Origin: Xanthomonas sacchari
GTDB taxonomy: Bacteria; Pseudomonadota; Gammaproteobacteria; Xanthomonadales; Xanthomonadaceae
Assembly (NCBI RefSeq): GCF_040529065.1
Contig: NZ_CP132343.1
Location: 2,294,001 to 2,358,000 of the forward strand
Reading direction: 5' to 3'
DNA length: 64,000 nucleotides
Shown: piece after piece, positions 27,158-35,861 of the stretch
Layout: every line of letters starts with the position of its first letter
Position numbering within the stretch: the first letter of the stretch is position 1
Program-made: the position numbers and the translations under genes
The notes under the pieces: model-generated
Seen by the model: only the letters and a program-made list of their open reading frames with translations
Told to the model about the DNA's origin: nothing
The model's database searches: none

Positions 27158-28120
27158 ATGAACCTGCAGATCCCCTCGCCATTGCCCGATGTCGCCGCCG
27201 ACGAACCGTCGCAGATCGCCGCTCCCCTGAACTGGGTGGGCATGGACGGCATCGCGCTGCCGATCAGTCTGGAAATGGGCGAGGGCGCGCCTGCGGCACC
27301 CGTGCCGGCGCAGGCCGCGCTCGCCGTCGACCTGCCGTCGGCGCAGGTCAAGGGCATTCATATGTCGCGGCTGTACCGCCTCCTCGACGAGAGCGCGCAG
27401 CAGCCGTTGTCGCCGTCGCGCCTGTCGCAGTTGCTGCGGGCGATGGTGCACAGCCATGCCGATTGCGCCTCGACCGCGGCGCGGGTGTCGCTGCGCCTGG
27501 AGCTGCTGCGTCGCAGCCCGGCGCTGCGCAGTGTGGGGCTGGCCGGCTGGCGGGCGTATCCGCTGCGGATCGACGCCGAGTTGCGCGGCGGCGTGGTCCG
27601 CCTGGGGCTGGGCGTGGAGTTGTTATATTCCTCGACCTGTCCATGCTCGGCGGCGCTGGCGCGGCAACTGCTCAGCGAGGCTTTCGTGCAGCAGCACGTG
27701 GACCAGGCCTCGGTCCCGCGCGAGGCGGTCGCGGACTGGCTGCTCCGGCACGGCAGCCATGCCACCCCGCATAGCCAGCGCAGCGTGGCCTCGGTGCGGG
27801 TCGGCGTGTCGGCCCGCGCGGTGCGTTTCGACGCCGAGGGAGTGATCGTGCTGGCCGAGCAGGCCCTGGCCACGCCGGTGCAGGCGGCGGTGCGCCGCGC
27901 CGACGAACAGGCGTTCGCGCGCCGCAACGGCGAGAACCTGATGTACGTGGAGGACGCCGCGCGGCGCCTGCAACAGGCGCTGGGCACACGCTACGCCGAC
28001 GTGCAGGTGCAGGTGCGGCATCTGGAAAGCCTGCATGCGCACGACGCGGTGGCGGAGACTGCATCGGCGCCGGTGGCCGTCATGGCCGGGGAGGCCGCCC
28101 CTGACTTGGCGCAGGCCTGA
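27158..28120 (+). CDS. folE2: GTP cyclohydrolase FolE2 (type IB)
   Basis: A 320-residue protein of the COG1469/FolE2 family, which converts GTP to 7,8-dihydroneopterin triphosphate for folate synthesis without needing zinc. Family signatures are APLNWVGMDGIALPI near the N-terminus, KGIHMSRLYRLLDE, the active-site Cys region LLYSSTCPCSAALARQL and HATPHSQRSVASVRV, and ENLMYVEDAARRLQQAL near the C-terminus. The ATG at 27158 follows the AT-rich regulatory segment described as a Zur box. It stands alone between the repeat element and tRNA-Glu; folK lies 1.8 kb downstream but in a different unit. Confidence 0.92.
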   Translation: MNLQIPSPLPDVAADEPSQIAAPLNWVGMDGIALPISLEMGEGAPAAPVPAQAALAVDLPSAQVKGIHMSRLYRLLDESAQQPLSPSRLSQLLRAMVHSHADCASTAARVSLRLELLRRSPALRSVGLAGWRAYPLRIDAELRGGVVRLGLGVELLYSSTCPCSAALARQLLSEAFVQQHVDQASVPREAVADWLLRHGSHATPHSQRSVASVRVGVSARAVRFDAEGVIVLAEQALATPVQAAVRRADEQAFARRNGENLMYVEDAARRLQQALGTRYADVQVQVRHLESLHAHDAVAETASAPVAVMAGEAAPDLAQA

Positions 28121-28306
28121 CCGCGAGCTGCGGGTGGTCGGCAAGTGCGCACCGATGCCGACCGGATCGCGCACGTCGCCCGGGCAGCCTCGGCGTTCCG
28201 GGTAGGCTTGGATGGGCGTGCCGGCGTCTGCAGCCGTCTGGCCGAGGGCGATCGACGCCCGCCCAATCAGGAGTGAGGCACGTCGGGCCGGCCGGCCCCA
28301 GAACGC

Positions 28307-28333
28307 AAAAAACCCCGCCAAGGCGGGGTTTTT
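28307..28333. terminator. Bidirectional terminator between folE2 and tRNA-Glu
   Basis: The stem CCCCGCC (28313-28319), a 2-base AA loop and GGCGGGG (28322-28328) are flanked by six A on the left and five T on the right. It can stop transcription both of tRNA-Glu from the right and of read-through from folE2. Confidence 0.85.
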
Positions 28334-28362
28334 GCTGTGTCGCGCTGCAGGCGAGGCGAGGA

Positions 28363-28437
28363 TGGCGCTCCCTAGGGGACTCGAACCCCTGTTTTAGCCT
28401 TGAGAGGGCCACGTCCTAACCACTAGACGAAGGGAGC
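28363..28437 (-). tRNA. tRNA-Glu (anticodon CTC)
   Basis: On the minus strand the 75-base cloverleaf has acceptor GCTCCCT paired with AGGGAGC and a D-arm TCGTCTAGTGGTTAGGA. The anticodon stem-loop is TGGCC-CTCTCAA-GGCTA, giving anticodon CTC, and the T-arm is CAGGGGTTCGAGTCCCCTA. Discriminator G is followed by an encoded CCA. The sequence closely parallels bacterial tRNA-Glu. It is divergent from pcnB. Confidence 0.95.
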
Positions 28438-28464
28438 GTTTGGTCGCGTCGATTGCAGCGCGCT

Positions 28465-28493
28465 AGTATATGGGTCTCGCCGCCCTTCGGCAA
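28465..28493 (-). promoter_or_regulatory. Promoter of tRNA-Glu
   Basis: TTGCCG (28493-28488) and TATACT (28470-28465) on the minus strand are separated by exactly 17 bases. The transcript would begin about 20 bases before the mature tRNA 5' end at 28437. Confidence 0.7.
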
Positions 28494-28521
28494 TCCCGCA
28501 ACCCGATACGGAAGCGCCATC

Positions 28522-29886
28522 ATCAATCCGCCAGTTCCATCGCCATTCACCCTGCGCGCGATCCCGCGCGATCAGCACCCCATCTCGCGCAAGGACATCA
28601 GCCCCAACGCCCTGCGCGTGCTGTACCGCCTGCGCGAGGCCGGCTTCGGCGCCTACCTGGTCGGCGGCGCGGTCCGCGACCTGCTGGTCCAGGTCCAGCC
28701 CAAGGATTTCGACGTCGCCACCGACGCCACGCCCGAGCAGGTCAAGCAGTTGTTCCGCAACTGCCGCCTGATCGGCCGCCGCTTCCGCCTGGCGCACGTG
28801 GTCTACGGCCGCGAGATCATCGAGGTGGCCACCTTCCGCGCCAACGTCGACGACGGCAGCGGCGACCGCGAAGTGGACAACGGCCGCCTGGTCCGCGACA
28901 ACGTCTACGGCAGCATCGAGGACGATGCGGTGCGCCGCGACTTCACCTGCAACGCCCTGTACTACGCCATCGAGGACTTCTCGGTGCGCGACTACGTCGG
29001 CGGCTTCGAGGACGTGCAGGCGCGGCTGATGAAGCTGATCGGCGACCCGGAGCAGCGCTATCGCGAGGACCCGGTGCGCATGCTGCGCGCGGTGCGCCTG
29101 GCGGCCAAGCTCGATTTCGAGATCGAGGCCGGTACCGCCGAGCCGATCCCGCGCCTGGCCGGGCTGCTGGCCGAGGCCGCGCCGGCGCGGCTGTTCGAGG
29201 AAGTGCTCAAGCTGTTCCTGTCCGGCCATGGCGTGGCCAGCTTCGAGGGCCTGGAGCGGCACGGTCTGCTCGCCGCGCTGTTCCCGGAGAGCGCGGCGGC
29301 GCTGCGCTCCAACCGCAGCGGCGCGCTGCGGCGGATGCTGATCGAAGGCCTGCGCAACACCGACAACCGCGTCGCCAACGACGAGCCGGTGTCGCCGGCG
29401 TTCCTGTTCGCGCTGCTGCTGTGGCCGGCCTACTGCCGCGCGTTGATGACCCTGCAGAAACAGGGCATGCAGATGGAGGAGGCGCAACGCCGCGCCGCCG
29501 ACCGGGTGACCTTGCACCAACTCAGCACCGTGGCGCTGCCGCGGCGTTTCTCGCTGCCGATGCAGGAGATCTGGCTGCTGCAGTCGCGCTTCACCTCGCG
29601 CCAGCGCAAGCGGGTAGTGCGCACGCTGTCGCATCCGCGCTTCCGCGCTGCGTTCGATTTCCTGATCGTGCGCCAGTCCGCGTCGGACGAGCATGCGGCC
29701 GACATCGCCTACTGGCGCGAACTGCAGCAGCAGCCCGGCTACGCGCCGCCGCCCCGCGGCTTCGACCCGGAGGTGGACTACGCCGGCGACGAACTGGCGT
29801 TCGCGCCGCCGGCCGACAGCGAAGAGACCCCCAAGCGCCGCCGGCGCCGGCGCCGCCGTCCGGACGCCGCCACGCCCGTCGAGTGA
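28522..29886 (+). CDS. pcnB: Poly(A) polymerase I PcnB, probable non-canonical ATC start
   Basis: About 454 residues. The nucleotidyltransferase head contains YLVGGAVRDLL and KDFDVATDATPEQV with the catalytic Asp pair. It continues with FEDVQARLMKLIGDPEQRYREDPVRMLRA (in parts) and ends in an arginine-rich tail (KRRRRRRRR). It adds 3' poly(A) tails to RNA. No ATG, GTG or TTG lies near the expected N-terminus (INPPVPSPFTLRAIPRD). The only canonical in-frame start is a TTG at 28453, just upstream of the tRNA-Glu gene. Two ATC codons at 28519 and 28522 follow a GGAAG at 28510-28514; E. coli pcnB uses AUU. The start is therefore uncertain. The TGA overlaps folK. Confidence 0.88.
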   Translation: MNPPVPSPFTLRAIPRDQHPISRKDISPNALRVLYRLREAGFGAYLVGGAVRDLLVQVQPKDFDVATDATPEQVKQLFRNCRLIGRRFRLAHVVYGREIIEVATFRANVDDGSGDREVDNGRLVRDNVYGSIEDDAVRRDFTCNALYYAIEDFSVRDYVGGFEDVQARLMKLIGDPEQRYREDPVRMLRAVRLAAKLDFEIEAGTAEPIPRLAGLLAEAAPARLFEEVLKLFLSGHGVASFEGLERHGLLAALFPESAAALRSNRSGALRRMLIEGLRNTDNRVANDEPVSPAFLFALLLWPAYCRALMTLQKQGMQMEEAQRRAADRVTLHQLSTVALPRRFSLPMQEIWLLQSRFTSRQRKRVVRTLSHPRFRAAFDFLIVRQSASDEHAADIAYWRELQQQPGYAPPPRGFDPEVDYAGDELAFAPPADSEETPKRRRRRRRRPDAATPVE

Positions 29887-30392
29887 GCGCCGCGACACCG
29901 GCGCCGGTCCAGGCCTGCATCGGCCTGGGCGGCAACCTCGGCGACGCCGCGGCGACCCTGCGCGCGGCCATGGCCGCGCTCGACACGCTGCCGCAGACCC
30001 GCCTGCTGCGCGCCTCGCAGCTGTACCGCAGCCCGGCCTGGGGCCGCGAGGACCAGCCGGACTTCATCAACGCCGCGGCGCTGGTGAGCACCGCGCTGCC
30101 GGCGCCGGATCTGTTGCAGGCGCTGCTGGACCTGGAACACCGCCACGGCCGCCAGCGCCTGCCTGGCGAACGCTGGGGCCCGCGCACCCTGGACCTGGAC
30201 CTGCTGCTGTACGCGCAGGCGACGATCGACCTGCCCGGGCTGCAGGTGCCGCATCCGTATCTGCACCAGCGCGCCTTCGTGCTGCTGCCGTTGGCCGAGA
30301 TCGCCGCCGACGTGGTGATTCCGGGGCATGGAACGGTGCGTGACGTACGCGACCGCATCGAAACCGGCGGGATCGCGCCAATCGGTAGATAA
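29883..30392 (+). CDS. folK: HPPK, 2-amino-4-hydroxy-6-hydroxymethyldihydropteridine diphosphokinase FolK
   Basis: A 169-residue protein. [17 protein letters not shown] is the N-terminal HPPK signature, [20 protein letters not shown] the substrate loop, and [12 protein letters not shown] the Mg-binding RxxDxD motif, with [19 protein letters not shown] following. It pyrophosphorylates hydroxymethyl-dihydropterin in folate synthesis. The GTG start (29883) overlaps the pcnB stop by 4 bases, as in the common pcnB-folK pair. panB begins 31 bases after its stop, so the pteridine and pantothenate genes probably share a transcript. Confidence 0.94.
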   Translation: MSAATPAPVQACIGLGGNLGDAAATLRAAMAALDTLPQTRLLRASQLYRSPAWGREDQPDFINAAALVSTALPAPDLLQALLDLEHRHGRQRLPGERWGPRTLDLDLLLYAQATIDLPGLQVPHPYLHQRAFVLLPLAEIAADVVIPGHGTVRDVRDRIETGGIAPIGR

Positions 30393-30423
30393 TGCTCGGC
30401 TCATTACCGCCGCACATGAGCTT

Positions 30424-31238
<815 letters not shown>

Positions 31239-31242
<4 letters not shown>

Positions 31243-32078
31243 TCGAGACCATCACCGACCTGGCACGACTGCGCGCCACCGTCTCCGGCTGGAAGCGGCA
31301 GGGCCTGCGCGTGGCCTTCGTGCCGACCATGGGCAACCTGCACGCCGGGCATTTCTCGCTGGTGATGCTGGCGCGGCAGTACGCCGACCGCGTGGTTTCC
31401 AGCGTCTTCGTCAATCCGACCCAGTTCGGTCCGAACGAGGATTTCACCCGCTATCCGCGCACGCCCGAGGCAGACACCAGTGGCCTGGAAGGCGCCGGCT
31501 GCGACGTGCTGTGGCTGCCAACGGTGGAGAGCATGTATCCGCTGGGCGTGGAGCTGGCGCTGCGCATGCACACCCCGGGCGTCAGCGAGGTGCTGGAAGG
31601 CGCCTGCCGGCCCGGCCATTTCGACGGCGTCTGCACCGTGGTCGCGCGCCTGTTCAACCAGGTGCAGCCGGACCTGGCGGCGTTCGGCAAGAAGGACTAC
31701 CAGCAACTGGCGGTGATCCGGCAGATGGTCGCCGACCTGGCGTTCCCGATCGAGATCCTCGGCGGCAGCATCGTGCGCGAGGCCGACGGCCTGGCGATGA
31801 GCTCGCGCAACCAGTACCTGTCGGCGGAGGAGCGGCCGCGCGCGGCGCAGATCCATCGCACCCTGCGGGCGATGCGCGACGGTCACCTGGCTGGGCGCCC
31901 ACGCGCGCAGGTGGAGGCGGAGGCGACCGCGCAGCTGCAGGCGGCCGGCTTCGAGGTCGACTACAGCGTGCTGCGGACGCCCGACCTGAGCGAGCCGCAG
32001 GACGCCACCGGCCCGCGCGTGGCGCTGATCGCCGCGCGCCTGGGCCGCACCCGGCTGATCGACAACCTGGAATTCTGA
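31239..32078 (+). CDS. panC: Pantothenate synthetase PanC
   Basis: A 279-residue nucleotidyltransferase-fold enzyme joining pantoate and beta-alanine with ATP. It carries [16 protein letters not shown] (HxGH motif), [35 protein letters not shown] and [14 protein letters not shown] (KMSKS-like). The ATG at 31239 overlaps the panB stop. A palindromic repeat fills the 171-base gap to panD, so panD may be partly separated in expression from panBC. Confidence 0.96.
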
Positions 32079-32095
32079 GCGCGGTAGGTCGCCGT

Positions 32096-32170
32096 CGTCG
32101 TAGGAGCGGCTTCAGCCGCGACCGGGCTTCCCCGTGAACGCCTGTCGCGGCTGAAGCCGCTCCTACGACG
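32096..32170. repeat. REP-like palindrome between panC and panD
   Basis: Two perfect 27-base inverted arms (32096-32122 and 32144-32170) are centred on a 21-base spacer. The arm core GTAGGAGCGGCTTCAGCCGC is the well-known extragenic palindrome of Xanthomonas, Stenotrophomonas and Pseudomonas genomes. It could act as an mRNA stabiliser or attenuator between panC and panD. Confidence 0.9.
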
Positions 32171-32249
32171 GTCTGAGGCCGCCCCTCACCACCGCCACCT
32201 AACCCTCGGCTGCTAAACTGCGCTTCTTTCCTGACCGCAGTCCCGCCCC

Positions 32250-32630
32250 ATGCAACTGAGCCTGTTGAAGACCAAGATCCACCGCGCCACCGTCACCCAT
32301 TCCGAGCTGAACTACGAAGGCTCGATCGCCATCGACGGGCTGCTGCTGGAGGCGACCGGCATCCGCGAGTTCGAGCAGGTGCATATCTGGGACGTGACCA
32401 ACGGCGCGCGTTTCAGCACCTACGCGATCTGCGCCGAAGAGGGCAGCGGCATCATCTCGCTCAACGGCGGCGCCGCGCGCCACGTGCAGGTCGGCGACCT
32501 GATCATCATCGCCGCCTTCGCCGGCATGAGCGAAGAGGAAGCCGCGCGCTTCCAGCCGACCCTGGTCTACGTGGACGGCAACAACCAGATCACCCACACC
32601 AACACCACCATCCCAAAGCAGGCCGCATGA
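32250..32630 (+). CDS. panD: Aspartate 1-decarboxylase PanD
   Basis: A 126-residue pyruvoyl enzyme precursor. The self-cleavage site is Gly24-Ser25 in [10 protein letters not shown], which creates the pyruvoyl group. Other conserved parts are [29 protein letters not shown] and [17 protein letters not shown]. It makes beta-alanine from aspartate for PanC. Length and cleavage-site position are exactly those of the family. The stop overlaps the pgi start (ATGA). Confidence 0.96.
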   Translation: MQLSLLKTKIHRATVTHSELNYEGSIAIDGLLLEATGIREFEQVHIWDVTNGARFSTYAICAEEGSGIISLNGGAARHVQVGDLIIIAAFAGMSEEEAARFQPTLVYVDGNNQITHTNTTIPKQAA

Positions 32631-34141
32631 CACAGTCCACCGGTTTCGACGCACTGCATTCCCACGCCCAGCGCTTGCGCGGGGCGCGCCTTCCCGACCT
32701 GCTGGCGGCCGAACCCGGCCGTGCCGAGACGTTGGCGCTGCAGGTCGGACCGCTGTACTTCAATTTCGCGCGGCAGAAGTACGACCGCGCCGCGCTCGAC
32801 GCGCTGCTGGCGCTGGCCGCCGACCACGACCTGGCCGGCGCCTTCCAGCGCCTGTTCCGCGGCGAGACGGTCAACGTCACCGAAGGCCGCGCCGCGCTGC
32901 ATACCGCGCTGCGCGGCGACCTCACCGACGCGCCGGTGGCCAGCCAGGCCCACGCCAGCGCGCGCGAGGTGCAGCAGCGCATGCGCGCGCTGATCGACGC
33001 CCTGGCGCAGACCGATGTCACCGACATCGTCAGCGTCGGCATCGGCGGCTCCGATCTCGGCCCGCGCCTGGTCGCCGACGCGCTGCGTCCGGTCACCGGC
33101 GCGCGCTTCCGCGTGCACTTCGTCTCCAACGTGGACGGCGCGGCGATGCAGCGCACCCTGGCCACGCTGGATCCGGCGCGTACCGCCGGCGTGCTGATCT
33201 CCAAGACCTTCGGCACCCAGGAAACCCTGCTCAACGGCCAGATCCTGCGCGACTGGCTGGGCGGCAGCGAGCGCCTGTACGCGGTCAGCGCCAACCCCGA
33301 GCGCGCCGCCAAGGCCTTCGACATCGCCGCCGGCCGCGTGCTGCCGATGTGGGACTGGGTCGGCGGCCGCTATTCGCTGTGGTCGGCGGTGGGCTTCCCA
33401 ATCGCGCTGGCGATCGGCGCCGACGCCTTCGAGCAGTTGCTTGAAGGCGGCGCGCAGTTCGACGAACACGCCTTGACCGCGCCGCTGGAGCGCAACGTGG
33501 CCGTGCTGCATGGCCTGACCACGCTGTGGAACCGCAACCTGCTCGGCTACGCGACGCAGGCGGTGATGACCTACGACCAGCGCCTGGCGCTGCTGCCGGC
33601 CTACCTGCAGCAGCTGGTGATGGAGAGCCTGGGCAAGCGCGTGCGCCTGGACGGCAGCCCGGTCGAGGCCGACACCGTGCCGGTGTGGTGGGGCGGCGCC
33701 GGCACCGACGTGCAGCACAGCTTCTTCCAGGCGCTGCACCAGGGCACCAGCATCGTGCCGGCCGACTTCATCGGCTGCATCCGCAACGACGACCCGTACA
33801 CCGTCAACCACCAGGCGCTGCTGGCCAACCTGCTGGCGCAGACCGAAGCGCTGGCGAACGGGCAGGGCAGCGACGATCCGGCCCGCGACTACCCGGGCGG
33901 CCGCCCGAGCACGCTGATCCTGCTCGACGCGCTGACCCCGCAGGCGCTGGGCGCGCTGATCGCGATGTACGAGCACAGCGTGTACGTGCAGTCGGTGGTC
34001 TGGGGCATCAACGCCTTCGACCAGTTCGGCGTGGAACTGGGCAAGCAGCTGGCGAGCCAGTTGCTGCCGGCGCTGCAGGGCCAGTCCACCGAGATCGCCG
34101 ACCCGGTGACGCGCGCGGTGCTGGCGCGGTTGCAGGGCTGA
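32627..34141 (+). CDS. pgi: Glucose-6-phosphate isomerase Pgi
   Basis: A 504-residue phosphoglucose isomerase interconverting glucose 6-phosphate and fructose 6-phosphate. Signatures are [31 protein letters not shown], the PGI signature [20 protein letters not shown], and the later active-site segments [20 protein letters not shown] and [20 protein letters not shown]. It is somewhat shorter than the E. coli enzyme, in line with xanthomonad homologues. The ATG at 32627 overlaps the panD stop by 4 bases. It ends the pcnB-folK-pan-pgi run. Confidence 0.96.
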   Translation: MTQSTGFDALHSHAQRLRGARLPDLLAAEPGRAETLALQVGPLYFNFARQKYDRAALDALLALAADHDLAGAFQRLFRGETVNVTEGRAALHTALRGDLTDAPVASQAHASAREVQQRMRALIDALAQTDVTDIVSVGIGGSDLGPRLVADALRPVTGARFRVHFVSNVDGAAMQRTLATLDPARTAGVLISKTFGTQETLLNGQILRDWLGGSERLYAVSANPERAAKAFDIAAGRVLPMWDWVGGRYSLWSAVGFPIALAIGADAFEQLLEGGAQFDEHALTAPLERNVAVLHGLTTLWNRNLLGYATQAVMTYDQRLALLPAYLQQLVMESLGKRVRLDGSPVEADTVPVWWGGAGTDVQHSFFQALHQGTSIVPADFIGCIRNDDPYTVNHQALLANLLAQTEALANGQGSDDPARDYPGGRPSTLILLDALTPQALGALIAMYEHSVYVQSVVWGINAFDQFGVELGKQLASQLLPALQGQSTEIADPVTRAVLARLQG

Positions 34142-34152
34142 GCGAAGCGAAG

Positions 34153-34177
34153 CGCACGGGGCATTCGCTCCCGTGCG
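34153..34177 (+). terminator. Possible hairpin terminator after pgi
   Basis: The inverted repeat CGCACGGG (34153-34160) and CCCGTGCG (34170-34177) with a 9-base loop lies 12 bases after the pgi stop. No T-run follows, so it may be only an mRNA 3' stabilising hairpin. Confidence 0.4.
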
Positions 34178-34246
34178 TCCGCGAGGAACGATGCGGTCTG
34201 CGCGCGTGTATCGCAATGGCGATCGCCGATCAGGGAGGAAACAGGG

Positions 34247-34696
34247 ATGATGAACGCGAAAAGGATGGTGTGTTGGATGTTGCTGCCGGCGCTGGTGTGC
34301 TTGGGGGCGTGCCAGCGGCAAGCGCCGGAGCGCAATTCGGGCGAGGTAGCGGAACCGCTGCACGTCGTCGAGGTCCGGATCGGTGCAATGCGCGACGGAA
34401 GGCCCGTGCCGCAGACCAGCGATGCGCCGATCCTGGCCACCGTCGCCCTGCGCGGCACTGCCCAGGGACACGTGCTGAAAGCGCGCTTGCTTGACCTGCG
34501 CGATGGTCGTCAGGTCGGGTTGGTGGAGCGTGCCATGACCCGCTCCGATCAGGTCCAGTCGCTGCGTTTCGACAACGCGGCCGGCTGGCAGCCGGGGCGT
34601 TACATGCTTGAGGTAACGCTTGATGGCAAGCTCGCCTCGCAGCAGGACGTCGACGTGATGGAGCCGGCGAAAGGTGCGCCGCGCACGGGCTCCTAG
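34247..34696 (+). CDS. Small lipoprotein of unknown function
   Basis: A 149-residue protein with a lipoprotein signal (lipobox CLGAC, Cys about 22 when counted from the first of two adjacent ATGs) and a GGGAGG ribosome binding site. The mature part reads as a beta-sandwich-like domain: ATVALRGTAQGHVLKARLLD, SLRFDNAAGWQPGRYMLEV and TLDGKLASQQDVDV. This resembles small proteins with immunoglobulin-like folds, but no family is recognised. It converges on the cytochrome c peroxidase gene; the two stop codons overlap on a shared CTAG. Confidence 0.72.
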   Translation: MMNAKRMVCWMLLPALVCLGACQRQAPERNSGEVAEPLHVVEVRIGAMRDGRPVPQTSDAPILATVALRGTAQGHVLKARLLDLRDGRQVGLVERAMTRSDQVQSLRFDNAAGWQPGRYMLEVTLDGKLASQQDVDVMEPAKGAPRTGS

Positions 34697-35748
34697 CGCG
34701 GCGCGGCGTCCGTGCTGGACAGCGCCTGCAGGAACAGCACCAGCTTGTGCTTCTCCTCTGCGGTCAGGCTGATCGGCCGATTGCGGGCGAGGTTGCGATA
34801 GTAGACCTCGTGTTCCACCGCCGCCGGCAGATCGGCGATGCTGCCGTCGTGCATGTACGGCGCGGTATCGGCCACCGTCCGTAGCGACGGGGTGCGGAAG
34901 GCGCCCAGATCCTGGGGCGCGCGCGTCACCGCAAAACGGCCCAGTTCCGCCACGCGCACGTCCGAGAGGATGGAGTCGCCTAGGCTCCTGCCTTCGCGGT
35001 TTTGCCGCTCGAGCACGTCGAGCAGCGCGGCGACGTTGCCGGCGACCTGATTGAAACCGATGCCGGCGTGATGGAAGCGCTGATCGCTTGTGGTCGCGGG
35101 CGTGCCATCCAGCTTGTGGCAATCGATGCAGCCGGCCTTGCCGGAAAACAGTACCAATCCCTCGCGTTCGTCCTCGCTCAGCGAAGCTTGCGCGCCACGC
35201 GTCGTCCGGTAAGTTTCGTAGCGCGTCGGCGGTGCGGGCAACGCGCGGATGTAGGCGGCGAGCGCGGCGGCCACGACCTGGATGTCGCTGCCGTCTTCGC
35301 CGGCGGCTGCACGCAACAGCGGCGCGTAGCGCGGGTCGCGGGCGAGGTGGGCCAGCACGGCTTGCCGATCGGGCAGGCCCATCTCGCGTGGGTTGGTCAA
35401 TGGTTGCAGGACCGCGTCTTCCAGCGTCGCTGCGCGCCCATCCCAGAAAAAGTGCGTCATGAAGCGGCTGTCGAGCAGGCTGGGCGCGTTGCGTGTGCCG
35501 TGCTGGCCGCCTGTCCCGGTGGACACTGCGGCACCATCGGTATAGGCCAACTCGGCGCGATGGCAGCTTGCGCAACTGGTCTTGCCGTCCGCGCTGAGCC
35601 GCGTGTCATGGAACAGGGCCTGGCCAAGCGTGATGCGCGCCGCCGCTGTGTCGTGCTGGCCACCGCCACACCCGGTCAGCACCAGAACGAGGGTGGCCGA
35701 CCACAGACGCATGCAGATGACAATGTAATGACGCCAGTTCCTTGGCAT
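34693..35748 (-). CDS. Di-heme cytochrome c peroxidase, lipoprotein form
   Basis: About 351 residues. It has two haem-binding motifs: CASCH (residues about 59-63) in the N-terminal domain and CIDCH in the C-terminal domain. FFWDGRAATLEDAVLQPL and APYMHDGSIADLPAAV are typical of the CcpA/MauG family. A signal ending in VLVLTGC suggests a lipid anchor facing the periplasm. The start is uncertain: the ATG at 35748 has AGGAG upstream, but an ATG at 35712 begins directly at the signal and a GTG at 35772 is also in frame. The expected role is periplasmic peroxide reduction. It is divergent from the large repeat protein. Confidence 0.87.
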   Translation of the reverse strand: MPRNWRHYIVICMRLWSATLVLVLTGCGGGQHDTAAARITLGQALFHDTRLSADGKTSCASCHRAELAYTDGAAVSTGTGGQHGTRNAPSLLDSRFMTHFFWDGRAATLEDAVLQPLTNPREMGLPDRQAVLAHLARDPRYAPLLRAAAGEDGSDIQVVAAALAAYIRALPAPPTRYETYRTTRGAQASLSEDEREGLVLFSGKAGCIDCHKLDGTPATTSDQRFHHAGIGFNQVAGNVAALLDVLERQNREGRSLGDSILSDVRVAELGRFAVTRAPQDLGAFRTPSLRTVADTAPYMHDGSIADLPAAVEHEVYYRNLARNRPISLTAEEKHKLVLFLQALSSTDAAPR

Positions 35749-35861
35749 GACGCTGTTGACTCCTGTCCCCACTGTCGGATATCTATATCCAGGCTGAATG
35801 CACGACGCAAGGTCAGCATACGGACAGCCGGCTATCGTGGCCAGCCTTCAGGGATGAGAGC

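Noticed and set aside
28212-28397. A small plus-strand open frame ending MALPRGLEPLF
   Set aside because: It reads through the terminator and the antisense of tRNA-Glu; this peptide is a common artefact of tRNA-Glu antisense translation.
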